Assembly: GCA_964036315.1 (NCBI GenBank)
Contig: OZ038517.1
Coordinates: 15,735,713-15,799,712 of the forward strand
Length of the DNA stretch: 64,000 nucleotides
Direction of reading: 5' to 3'
Source: Acanthosepion esculentum
Lineage: Eukaryota > Mollusca > Cephalopoda > Sepiida > Sepiidae
Positions 54,976 through 63,705 of the stretch are shown in pieces. Each line of letters opens with the position of its first letter. Position 1 is the first letter of the stretch. A model generated the notes under the pieces. It was not told the origin of the DNA. It saw only the letters and a program-made list of their open reading frames with translations, and ran no database searches. A program made the translations under genes and the position numbers.

Positions 54976-55390
54976 GTACATCCAACAGCAAGGCCTCTGA
55001 TCAGGAGGTTTTGAGGAGCGAGGAACCACCTCTTAATTGCTGCTAGCAACTGTTAGGGACCCAGTTATGGGTAAATAGTTGACCCCACAACCTAACTCAA
55101 AACACTATGAAAGTGTAAAAATAGATTTTAATACCAGAAATACTTTGGAAACCCCCCCCAAAAAAAACACTATCAGCAATAAATATTTGAAAAAAGAAAA
55201 TATTACCAGAAATAAAAATCTTGTCGGCATTAAATAACCCATTGAGGTTAATATGCCACAAAACAAAATAAACCAAACTATACATTAAAAAAAAAATATA
55301 TTACCAGCTATACATTTTTGAAAAAAAGGGAAATTTTGTCGGCATTAAATAATCCATTGTGGTTGATATGCCGTAAAACAAACCAAACAA
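54976..55390 (+). mobile_element. Interspersed repeat family G, copy 3
   Basis: CAGCAAGGCCTCTGATCAGG, then GGTTTTGAGGAGCG, the AT-rich middle, and two copies of the TGTCGGCATTAAATAA...ATGCC hairpin end (55221 and 55338). Its 5' end merges with the 30-bp array. Confidence 0.8.
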
Positions 55391-55763
55391 AACCAAACCG
55401 GTCGACTTACAGTGATAAAAATGTATATGTTTAATTTATTTTCTCTTCTACCCTCTAAAATTGTAACAATAAAAAGTTAACTGAAAATGTCTTTATTGAT
55501 TGGTGGAACATTACCCTATTCGTTCTTTCTATAAATAGTATGTGTCTTAAAAAACAGTTTGGGCTTACATTAAAATTAATTTTAACGATAAAAGAACTCG
55601 CATATTACAATATACTTTATTTTAGAAATTTTTGGTTGAGTTACTGTTGTGGGGCAGACCCCTTTTACACAAGATGGACTCGTCCAAAGTATACTTATAC
55701 TGACAGAGAGAATACCTGCGGAGGAGATACGTTGAGTCAGGGTGAGAGATACGGAGACAGTAC

Positions 55764-55804
<41 letters not shown>

Positions 55805-55813
55805 CGGAGACAG

Positions 55814-55892
<79 letters not shown>

Positions 55893-56500
55893 ACGGCTTC
55901 GCTTACAGAGACTTGTACATATACTTTCTACTAACTCGCATTCCTGGACTACTAATCTTCACTTCAAGTCTGTATTCGTACGTTTAATACACTTATTTTT
56001 CTATCTCAATTACTGGCGTTGTTTATTTGTTTGTGAAGGATTCAATTCTCGGAATCCACAACAGTTACAATGATAAAAATGTATTCATTTAATTTCTCTT
56101 GTACCCTCTAAATATTTAACAATAAAAGTTAATTAAAAATTTGTCATTTGCAGATGGAAAATTGTGCGAATTGATTCAAATGGAAAATATTTGTTTATCC
56201 TAGAAATAATTTGTCTTAATACAATTTTTTAGTTACACCGATTAAAAATTAATTTATTTTGCTTTTTCTTTAACCTGTAAAAATGTAACAATGTAAAGAA
56301 TCAAAGAATGCTTACTTGTATTCAGATGAAAAGCATTCGTTTAAAAATTAAGTTTTTGACTTAGTGATAAACAATGTATTCGTTTAATTTGTTATTTTCG
56401 TATTTTTCTTTCTTAAATGTAACAGTGGGTAGGCACAGTATAAAGAAGTTAAGAATTAAAAATATAAAATTTCGCGTTTTTTCATTTACATTCCTGAGTA
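55391..56500. repeat. Mostly AT-rich DNA with a (GA)n tract
   Basis: The GA microsatellite occupies about 55765-55890, with two GATACGGAGACAGTACA inserts. The AT-rich remainder has TAAAAATGTAACAATAAA-like segments repeated at about 55465, 56110, 56285 and 56420, an old dispersed or tandem repeat. No gene. Confidence 0.6.
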
Positions 56501-56830
56501 AGACGACAAACTACGTCCAGCAGCAAGGCCTCTGATCAGGAGATTTTGGGAAGCGTGGAACCACTTCTTAATTGCCGGTGTTCCAAGGTCCACACTGGCC
56601 CGGGGTGGTAGCACCTGTTAGGGTTCCAGCTATGGGCAAATAGTTAACTATTACCAGAATACTTTTTTCGAAGAATTATTACCAGCAATACAATTTTGAA
56701 GGAAAAATGTTAACAGAGACAGATTTTTGACAAAACAAAATATTATCAGCCATAAAGAATTTTGTCGGCATTGAGTAGCCCACTGGGATTGGTGTGCCGT
56801 GGGACAAAATAAACCAAACCAATCTAAACC
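56500..56830 (+). mobile_element. Interspersed repeat family G, copy 4
   Basis: TGAGTAAGACGACAAACTAC start, GCAGCAAGGCCTCTGATCAGG, GCCCGGGGTGGTAGC, and the AT-rich middle. Its 3' end runs into a tandem array. Confidence 0.8.
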
Positions 56831-56834
56831 AAAG

Positions 56835-57375
56835 AATACATATTCTATTCATACGAATCTGTCCTAAAAATCTTGTCGGCATTAAATAACCCATTGAGGT
56901 TGATATGCCATAAAACATAATAAACCAAACCAATCTAAACCAAAGAATTCGTATTTTATTCATACGAATCTATCCTAAAAATATTTTTTCGGCATTAAAT
57001 AACCCATTGAGTTTGATATACCGTAAAACAAAATAAGCCAAACCAATTTAAACCAAAGAATACATATTCAATTCATACGAATCTATCCTAAAAATGTTGT
57101 CGGCATTAAATAACCCATTGAGGTTGATATACCGTAAAACAAAATAAACCAATCCAATCTAAACCAAAGAATACATATTCTATTCATACGAACCCACCCT
57201 AAAAATGTTGTCAGCATTAAATAACCCATTGAGGTTGATATGCCGTAAAACAAATTAAACCAAACCAAGCTAAAACAAAGAATACATATTCTATTCATAC
57301 GAATCTATCCTAAAAATATTGTCGGCATTAATTAACCCATTGAGGTTGATATGCCATAAACCAAACTAAACTAAA
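56835..57375 (+). repeat. About 112-bp tandem array from the 3' end of family G
   Basis: ATTCATACGAATC recurs at about 56846, 56962, 57072, 57182 and 57293 (110-116 bp). Each unit carries the TTGTCGGCATTAAATAACCC and GATATGCCGTAAAAC hairpin that ends single copies of family G. Confidence 0.88.
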
Positions 57376-57810
57376 CTAAACCAATCATTTACATTTAAAA
57401 TAGTATTTAAAAACGTGTACCCTTTGGTTTGAAACATTTCATGATTGGTTTTAGGTCTCCAATAAATATGAATTTTCTACAATTAGTACTAAATTACAAA
57501 ACAATAATTTTTGAGAGAACATTTAACTGAAATTTGGTATTTACTTTCCAAGATTTTCGCAGTGGAATCTGTGTGACGTTTAAAGATGGCGAAGAAGAAA
57601 TTGTACTTACTGGAAAATAATTGTGAAAAGTTCCACAAATCGATTGATTCTTAATTATTGAATTATAATTTAAATTATTTATTGTAAGAATAAATTTTGT
57701 ACTTTTCTTTAGTATAAACATATTAAAGTGTATACGTGATTTTAACGCTCAATGACATCTCTTTCTGAGTTATAAGTTGGTATGTACTAAAAAAACAGAT
57801 ATAACTCCTT

Positions 57811-57812
<2 letters not shown>
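57376..57812. other. Unclassified AT-rich stretch
   Basis: No gene or recognised repeat. Confidence 0.5.

Positions 57813-57879
<67 letters not shown>
57813..57879. repeat. (TA)n microsatellite
   Basis: 67 bp of TA at the 5' edge of a jockey fragment. Confidence 0.97.
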
Positions 57880-57882
<3 letters not shown>

Positions 57883-57884
57883 TT

Positions 57885-58030
57885 GATAAGGTCAAATTGG
57901 AAGCTGATCTCAAAAATGACTTTCATTCTGTTGTTAACTGGGGCAAGAAATGGCTTGTTAATTTTAACATCCCAAACATGAAACTGCTCTCTTTTAATTG
58001 TCTTAGAGAAACTTTTTTTATCTTCCACTG
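57885..58030 (+). pseudogene. Jockey-like LINE RT fragment
   Basis: The plus strand reads LEADLKNDFHSVVNWGKKWL and VNFNIPNMKLLSFN. It is equivalent to LEKDLQSVVDWGRNCLVNFN and KTKLLS just after the catalytic motif in the 34.6-35.7 kb copy. The catalytic motif itself is cut off by the TA run. Confidence 0.75.
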
Positions 58031-58155
58031 GCTGATGCTAACCACATACGGGCTCGGAAAACCCACGTTAAACCCGGCCTTGTGCCCCATGTAACTCTCG
58101 TGGGGGGTGGCTAAATATTGCTTGCCGAAATATTTCCATAAAAAATAAATCATTC
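58031..58155. repeat. Degenerate relative of the 33.1-33.6 kb repeat
   Basis: ACGGGCTCGGAAAACCC and GGCCTTGTGCCCCATGTAAC parallel CGGGCTCGGAATCGCC and GGCATTGTGCCACATCC. Weak. Confidence 0.35.
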
Positions 58156-58620
58156 GTTGGAATTACAAGTTTTCTCTTTTAATTATGCAGCCATCCACGG
58201 TGACAAGCATCCTAACTAAAATACTCTGTTGTTTTTTTTTAAAATTATTAGTACAATCGATAAATTACTCCATGTTGACAGATCTTTCAACACATTTTTT
58301 TTAATTAAAAATATTACAAAAATAAGATTTAATTTTATGAAACGTCGAGAAATATTAGCTGATTTAGAACTGAAACAAATATTACTCACTTTTAGTTTAA
58401 AATATCACAGAAAAGCATTTTTTTTTTAGACAGAATTAATGTCTTTGTGGAGTGATTTATTGGCAGTTCGGGAAATTAAACAAGGGGGACAGAACTGGAA
58501 AACATTACATAACGTGAACGCCTTTTGTTATATAATTTTATCAACTCCCCAAGACTCTTAGAAATTTAAAATATTTTAAGCATTTTAATATTTTATTGAA
58601 TTTTTATGTACTTTGGCTTT
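58156..58620. other. Unclassified AT-rich stretch
   Basis: No gene supported. A 66-codon Lys/Phe-rich frame (58229-58429) reflects composition. Confidence 0.5.
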
Positions 58621-58624
58621 ATAC

Positions 58625-59370
58625 AGGGTGCGGCAGAAATACGTCCCACATCTTAAACTGTCACCTGTGTGTTGCTAGTAAACTTAGGCAAGTGACAATG
58701 ATGTCGTCAACTAGATAATATCTTACCATTTCTTTTTATGATAGGATAAATTACAATGATGTATTGGACCGGTGCACAGCGTGCGTTTACTGTTAAAACA
58801 TTATTTTTAAAGACTGGTGAATCTAGAATTGCAAGCTTATTTTTGTTCATTTTATGTTACGTCGGAACGATGGTGTTCCGGATAGAAAGTCGATATTGCT
58901 GTTGGTTGAAAAGTTCGGGATCACAGATTCAGCGATTCAAAGAACGACACCTGGAAGACCTCGAAGCGTTCAAACTGCAGAAAATGTCCAGGCGGTGAAG
59001 CAGCGTTTCGCCGCACGTTCAGCCCGCAAGTAGGCGTGTGCTTCGGGATTGTCTGATCGAGCAGTCAGATGTATTTTACGCACCGATCTGAAGTCCCCAT
59101 TCAAAACAGATTTCATTGTTGTCTAGTAACTGCAAGAACGCGACGGGGAAAATCGTGTGGCATGCTGTGACCATATCTTTCAAAATGTTCCTGCAAATGC
59201 TGCTTTTCTGACAAGTGATGAAGCTCACTTTGGTTTCTCTGGCTGCATCAAGAAGCAGGAAACTAACCCGAGACATCGTCACGAAAGACCTCTACACAGC
59301 GAACGAATGACGAATGACTGTGTGGTGCGCAGTTGCGAGAATTTGGTGTATGGGGTTCTTAGAGAAGTTA
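58625..59370 (+). pseudogene. DDE transposase (Tc1/mariner superfamily type), N-terminal and central part
   Basis: The element starts near ACAGGGTGCGGCAGAAATAC (58625), likely a terminal repeat. The broken frame reads MMYWTGAQRAFTVKTLF, then VEKFGITDSAI, TPGRPRSVQTAENVQAV (linker after the DNA-binding helices), LSDRAVRCILRTDLK, and FLTSDEAHFGFSGCIKKQ (about 59205-59260), the segment with a catalytic Asp. Next is RPLHSERMTNDCVV. Similarity is to the transposase family that starts W(T)xxQRAF and has TSDEAHF. At least three frameshifts or stops are present. The C-terminus resumes at 59985. Confidence 0.75.
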
Positions 59371-59984
59371 CAGTAACATCTGACTGCGGAGATGCTGCAA
59401 ACTTTTCTAGAACCCGGCAATGGGAGTCTAGATGCACACAGCGAGAAGATCAATTGAGAGAGATTATTTACCTTGTTCGTCCTCATCTTTGTTGCCATAT
59501 TTATCAGAACGTTTCGGCCGTTGTACGCTCCGGCCTTCTTCAGGTGGTTGGAATGCCGAACTGAACCCTTTATTTCTCTCGCTTGGGTTGACTGTTCTAG
59601 TTCCACGTGCCATGTCTAATGGATGTCAGTTATCTCCTGTTAATTCACCACTCCAAGTTCTCCACTGCCTTCACCACTTATTGAACTCACACTCTTTGGG
59701 TCCTGTCACTGGAACTAACTATCGCCTTTATCCATTGTGCTATGTGTTGAATTTCTGGGACTTATAAACATAATGTATTCAGCGAACATTTTCACCAGTG
59801 CTCATATTGCAATTTTTGCTATTATCATTGCATGTTTTTTTTTACCAGAGCTCATATCGCGATTTTTGTTGTTACTATTGCTTTTCTCTGGGACTCCTTA
59901 TTACTGGTTCCCATATTGTATTAATTTCTATGCTAGCCCGAACAATGTAAATAGTGTACATAATACCTAATCTCAGAAATATAG
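59371..59984. mobile_element. Insertion splitting the transposase pseudogene
   Basis: About 610 bp between the two transposase halves. It contains the inverse copy of 34195-34360 (59560-59690) and a hammerhead-like module (59505-59543). Two imperfect copies of ATTTTCACCAGTGCTCATAT / TTTTTACCAGAGCTCATAT (59778 and 59838) are also present. Probably PLE-related, but with no RT or GIY-YIG motif. Confidence 0.5.
59505..59543 (-). ncRNA. Hammerhead-like module without stem I
   Basis: Minus strand: CTGAAGA (59537-59543), stem II GGCC/GGCC, GAAA, palindromic ACGT and U at the cleavage position. Flanking bases do not pair as stem I, and there is one extra A before stem II, so it is at best a relic. 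Confidence 0.35.
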
Positions 59985-60215
59985 ACAGATACTTCGAGAG
60001 AGATGTTTCCACGACATTTGATTTCTTTACGCGATGATATTGTATGGCCTGGAAGCTCACCCGATCTCGCCCTCCCCCATTGCGATTATGTTCTCTGGAG
60101 TTACTCGAAAACTGGGGTCTGCAAACATCGACTAGCAACCATAGAATAATTCAAGGATTCTATTCAGCATAAAGCGGCAGAAATAACGCCAAGAATGACT
60201 ATGGGTGATGTAAAA
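59985..60215 (+). pseudogene. DDE transposase, C-terminal part
   Basis: The frame reads RYFERDVSTTFDFFTR, DDIVWPGSSPDLAPPHCDYV with the catalytic-region SPDLxxxDYxLW signature, then LWSYSKTGVCKHRLATIE, FKDSIQHKAAEITPRM. It completes the pseudogene that starts at 58625. It is cut at 60215 by an LTR-like repeat. Confidence 0.7.
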
Positions 60216-60430
60216 TGTTATATTCCGTGCTAAGGGGATAAACGCATAACACCAGGTGGATACTGGAAGAAAGGTTTATTGTACGCAACAAGTACAATAT
60301 GAAATACGGTACAGTTATACACAACAGGTCGATCTAGTAGTGAGTGCCACTAATTGGAAGGCCGGACGTGCTTGCGTCGTCTCTCTCACTCGTCCTCTCC
60401 GTCTCTCGTAGACAGTTGACTTTATAGGTA
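60216..60430. repeat. LTR-like direct repeat, left copy
   Basis: Starts TGTTATATTC. It shares TAACACCA.GTGGATACT, CAACAAGTACAATATGAAAT, ACGGTACAGTTATACACA and GGTCGATCTAGTAGTGAGTG with 60749-60955. TG start and LTR-like length, but no internal gag/pol. Confidence 0.65.
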
Positions 60431-60748
60431 CTCTTTCTTGACGTTAATCCATATAATGTTCTACAATTTTTTAAAGAAATCAGATTGTACTAAATATATA
60501 ACTCCAACAAAAATACAACCTAAAACACACATATCACCGCCTCTAGTAATCATGTCTACACAAACATGTATATGTACAAAACCTGAGTATCATGTTTTAT
60601 GTCTACTGGTTGGACTGTAGTCGATGATTGGTTGAGTATGAGTCTTGCTTACTATTTGCTTACTAGTGGCGTACCTGTTCATTGTTGAGTGATTATTGAG
60701 TAACTCTTTATACTTGTGTCAGTTCGTTTCAAACATCCTCGTTGCTAC
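60431..60748. other. Spacer between the two LTR-like repeats
   Basis: 318 bp without coding potential. TTGTTGAGTGATTATTGAGT near 60681 resembles the foldback unit TTGTTGAGTGATTGAGTTAT. The arrangement suggests a miniature LTR element (TRIM-like) or two solo LTRs. Confidence 0.4.
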
Positions 60749-60955
60749 TGTTATATTCTGTGCTAAAGGACTAAATAAATAACACCATGTGGATACTAGA
60801 AGAAAGGGTTATTGTACACAACAAGTACAATATGAAATACGGTACAGTTATACACACAGGTCGATCTAGTAGTGAGTGCCACTAATGGGACGGTCGGACG
60901 TTCTTGTGTCGTCTCTATCACAATCCTTCCTCTCTGTCAATATTTATAGCACTAA
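60749..60955. repeat. LTR-like direct repeat, right copy
   Basis: Starts TGTTATATTC like the left copy, differing by scattered substitutions and small indels (roughly 10-15% by eye). Confidence 0.65.
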
Positions 60956-60965
60956 ATGTACAATG

Positions 60966-61065
60966 TGCGACTGTGTTTGAATTTTTGGCGAAAGACTGAT
61001 GATAGTGTCTTAAATATTGTTTAAAATATCATCAGTCTTCCGCCAAAAATTCAAACACAGTCGCA
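60966..61065. repeat. Palindrome, 39-bp arms
   Basis: Arms 60966-61004 and 61027-61065 with one mismatch and a 22-nt loop. The arm begins TGCGACTGTGTTTGAATTTT. Confidence 0.92.
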
Positions 61066-61245
61066 TTCCACATCACGTGACATCCACGCCTCACGACAAA
61101 CGCTGTAAACAAACACACAAACACAGTATCTCATTTGATTTTTGAGGAAGGACCGAGGTGGTCTGAAATATTAAATATATACAAAAACACAGAAATAAAT
61201 ACTTTCATAAAAAACACCCAATTTTGTTTCATTTATTTTATCCAG

Positions 61246-61250
<5 letters not shown>

Positions 61251-61304
<54 letters not shown>
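61251..61304. repeat. (TA)n microsatellite
   Basis: About 54 bp of TA at the left outer edge of the PLE inverted dimer. Confidence 0.96.
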
Positions 61305-61309
<5 letters not shown>

Positions 61310-61322
61310 TGGACATGGAAGT

Positions 61323-61381
61323 CAGCACTTAGAGGCGACAGTCTGTTTCATGCTAGTGCAATCGTCAGGCGACTAGTGCTG
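61323..61381 (-). ncRNA. Hammerhead ribozyme, left arm (type I, PLE)
   Basis: Exact mirror of 63284-63342 on the minus strand, with the same stems, CTGACGA core and GTC cleavage triplet. Confidence 0.78.
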
Positions 61382-61853
61382 TTATTTTTCTCGGCTGTTT
61401 ATATAAGGGTCAGTGGTGCATTATGGGTAGTATATTTTGGCGGGTACTTTTACCGGAAGTCGCTTATTTGTTTATTTATTTATGTCAAATTATTTTGCTT
61501 GTTTTTTTGTTTGTTTTTTTATTTTTATTTTTTATCTTATATATTTATTTATTTATTCTTTTATTTTGATCGGTGTTTTTGGTTAACGTAGTAAAAAAAA
61601 TTTGTTTATATAGCTTATTGCTGGTAGTCTATAATGGCCGCCATTTACCGGAAATCGCTTGTTCGCTTATTTATTTGGGTCAAATTGTTTTGCTTATTAT
61701 TTTTATTTTTATTTGTATAACAGTTATAACTTTCGTCTGTTCTTTTGTTTTGATTTTATTTCGCATATTCTAACAGGTGTGGTTTTGTGATTTGTTTGGA
61801 GTAGTTTATTTTGCTTATTTTATTGTCGTTTGTTTATATATTTATTTATTTTT

Positions 61854-62435
61854 CTATTTTAAGTTACGTAGTAAAAATTTGTTTTCATGTCTACATTTTG
61901 AGATTAGCTCGGATCTTTTATTTAATAATTTATTTTGATCTGGGAAGGTAATGATAGCTATTTTTTCCTCCAAGCAAAGTTTGCAAGTTTTTGATAGGTT
62001 GTTGTAGGCTGATGATTTTTTCCTTATTTTCCAAGATATTTTTGGTGTGGTGTGTGTTTTGTTTTTTATTTCCCAGATATACTTAGAAAGCATTGTGCTG
62101 TTCGCATATTTACTATTTGTGAAAGACATTTTGTGTACATAATTTCTTTGTTTCCATGGTCCTTCGGTTACTCCTATGTATACTTTTTCTTCATTATCTG
62201 CTGATTTTGTCGTGGCTTGGTAGATTACGTTGTTTTGTAAACAATTACCGTTTAAGGGACATTCGTTTTTTATTCTGCAGTTGCACGTGGGTTTAATTTG
62301 TTCGTGTGGTTTGTTAATAATTTTTCTGTTGTGCTTTTTTATTATTTGTGCCATGTTCTCGGTGCAACTGTAGCTGATTTTTACTGTGTTTTTGTTGAAT
62401 ATTTGTCCCTTAAACGGTAATTGTTTACAAAACAA
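61854..62435 (-). pseudogene. PLE GIY-YIG endonuclease (N-terminal truncated)
   Basis: A 193-codon minus-strand frame. A Cys-rich lead CNCRIKNECPLNGNCL is followed by VIYQATT, KVYIGVTE and WKQR, the GIY-YIG core with Tyr, Tyr-Ile-Gly and Arg. Then come SKYIWEIKNK and CKLCLEEKIAIITFPDQNKL, and it ends LNKRSELISKCRHENKFLLR. This is the usual C-terminus of a Penelope-like protein, whose endonuclease cuts target DNA to prime reverse transcription. The RT domain is missing upstream (frame begins MFCKQLPFKGQIFNKNTVK). The frame is open but not autonomous. It spans left arm and spacer. Confidence 0.85.
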
Positions 62436-62811
62436 CGTAATCTACCAAGCCACGACAAAATCAGCAGATAATGAAGAAAAAGTATACATAGGAGTAACCG
62501 AATGACCATGGAAACAAAGAAATTATGTACACAAAATGTCTTTCACAAATAGTAAATATGCGAACAGCACAATGCTTTCTAAGTATATCTGGGAAATAAA
62601 AAACAAAACACACACCACACCAAAAATATCTTGGAAAATAAGGAAAAAATCATCAGCCTACAACAACCTATCAAAAACTTGCAAACTTTGCTTGGAGGAA
62701 AAAATAGCTATCATTACCTTCCCAGATCAAAATAAATTATTAAATAAAAGATCCGAGCTAATCTCAAAATGTAGACATGAAAACAAATTTTTACTACGTA
62801 ACTTAAAATAG
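62404..62811 (+). pseudogene. PLE GIY-YIG endonuclease, inverted second copy
   Basis: The plus-strand copy of the same region in the right arm. It lacks the Cys-rich lead because that lies in the unique spacer. The one mismatch (T at 62503) turns the codon after KVYIGVTE into a TGA stop. The open frame resumes at 62536 (MSFTNSKYANSTML) and runs to the same end as the minus copy. Otherwise identical. Confidence 0.85.
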
Positions 62812-63283
62812 AAAAATAAATAAATATATAAACAAACAACAATAAAATAAGCAAAATAAACTACTCCAAACAAATCACAAAACCACACCTGTTAGAATAT
62901 GCGAAATAAAATCAAAACAAAAGAACAGACGAAAGTTATAACTGTTATACAAATAAAAATAAAAATAATAAGCAAAACAATTTGACCCAAATAAATAAGC
63001 GAACAAGCGATTTCCGGTAAATGGCGGCCATTATAGACTACCAGCAATAAGCTATATAAACAAATTTTTTTTACTACGTTAACCAAAAACACCGATCAAA
63101 ATAAAAGAATAAATAAATAAATATATAAGATAAAAAATAAAAATAAAAAAACAAACAAAAAAACAAGCAAAATAATTTGACATAAATAAATAAACAAATA
63201 AGCGACTTCCGGTAAAAGTACCCGCCAAAATATACTACCCATAATGCACCACTGACCCTTATATAAACAGCCGAGAAAAATAA

Positions 63284-63342
63284 CAGCACTAGTCGCCTGA
63301 CGATTGCACTAGCATGAAACAGACTGTCGCCTCTAAGTGCTG
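63284..63342 (+). ncRNA. Hammerhead ribozyme, right arm (type I, PLE)
   Basis: The outer stem I CAGCACTAG (63284-63292) pairs with CTAAGTGCTG (63333-63342, one bulged A); the inner stem I is GC/GC. The core CTGACGA (63297-63303) fits CUGANGA. Stem II is TGC/GCA with loop ACTA, then GAAA (63316-63319), and stem III ACAG/CTGT around one A. The predicted cleavage is after GTC (63326-63328). Stem III is nearly self-complementary, consistent with dimeric cleavage reported for PLE hammerheads. It ends about 20 bp inside the arm end. Confidence 0.8.
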
Positions 63343-63364
63343 ACTTCCATGTCCACTTTTATAT

Positions 63365-63434
63365 TTACACACGCTCTATCTCTGATATTGACCACTTTAC
63401 CCCATAAATATAGCACACTTTAAGACTATATTTC

Positions 63435-63490
<56 letters not shown>
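63365..63490. mobile_element. PLE outer segment and (TA)n
   Basis: 63365-63437 (ACGCTCTATCTCTGATATTG onward) is outside the palindrome but matches the complement of 37040-37110, so it belongs to the PLE terminus. TA follows at 63438-63485. Confidence 0.75.
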
Positions 63491-63491
<1 letters not shown>

Positions 63492-63705
63492 TAAAGTTGA
63501 AATGTTTGAAGCCATCCCTAGAACTAGCATGGGATGAACTTGACAAAAAAGGGGAAAAAATCAAAAAGAGCTCTTGGAGTCACTGAAAAAAGAATGGAAT
63601 CTATTATCAAACTTGCAGTTTGAGAAATCTTTGCATGGAATGCCAAAACTTTGTGCTGCAGTAATTAAGGCTGAAGGTGGATATTTTGTTGTTAACAAAA
63701 TTTAA
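63490..63705 (+). pseudogene. Tc1-like transposase, C-terminal end
   Basis: The plus-strand broken frame reads a WDELDKKG-like segment, SKRALGVTEKRMESIIKLAV and AVIKAEGGYFVVNKI before a stop. This is the typical end of a Tc1 transposase (A-I-GGYF). At least one frameshift. It is probably the same family as 52932-53345. Confidence 0.65.

Larger units (their letters stand above)
61301..63364. mobile_element. PLE inverted dimer: 961-bp arms, 142-bp spacer
   Basis: The left arm 61301-62261 and right arm 62404-63364 are reverse complements. Mirrored coordinates sum to 124665 throughout, so there are no indels. I found a single mismatch (62162 versus 62503). Each arm contains the end of a GIY-YIG coding region, a long AT-rich 3' region, and a hammerhead ribozyme at the outer end. 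The spacer 62262-62403 is present only once. No RT domain exists. Confidence 0.95.

Noticed and set aside
54382..55049. Repeat proteins of 150-215 residues on both strands
   Set aside because: A 30-bp stop-free unit keeps several frames open at once; no start context, family or conservation supports a protein.
61376..63289. Paired hydrophobic frames (MLLFFSAVYIRVSG, MFLVNVVKKICLY) that look like small membrane proteins
   Set aside because: They lie in the AT-rich 3' region of the PLE and are identical in both arms only because of the palindrome; antisense to the element.
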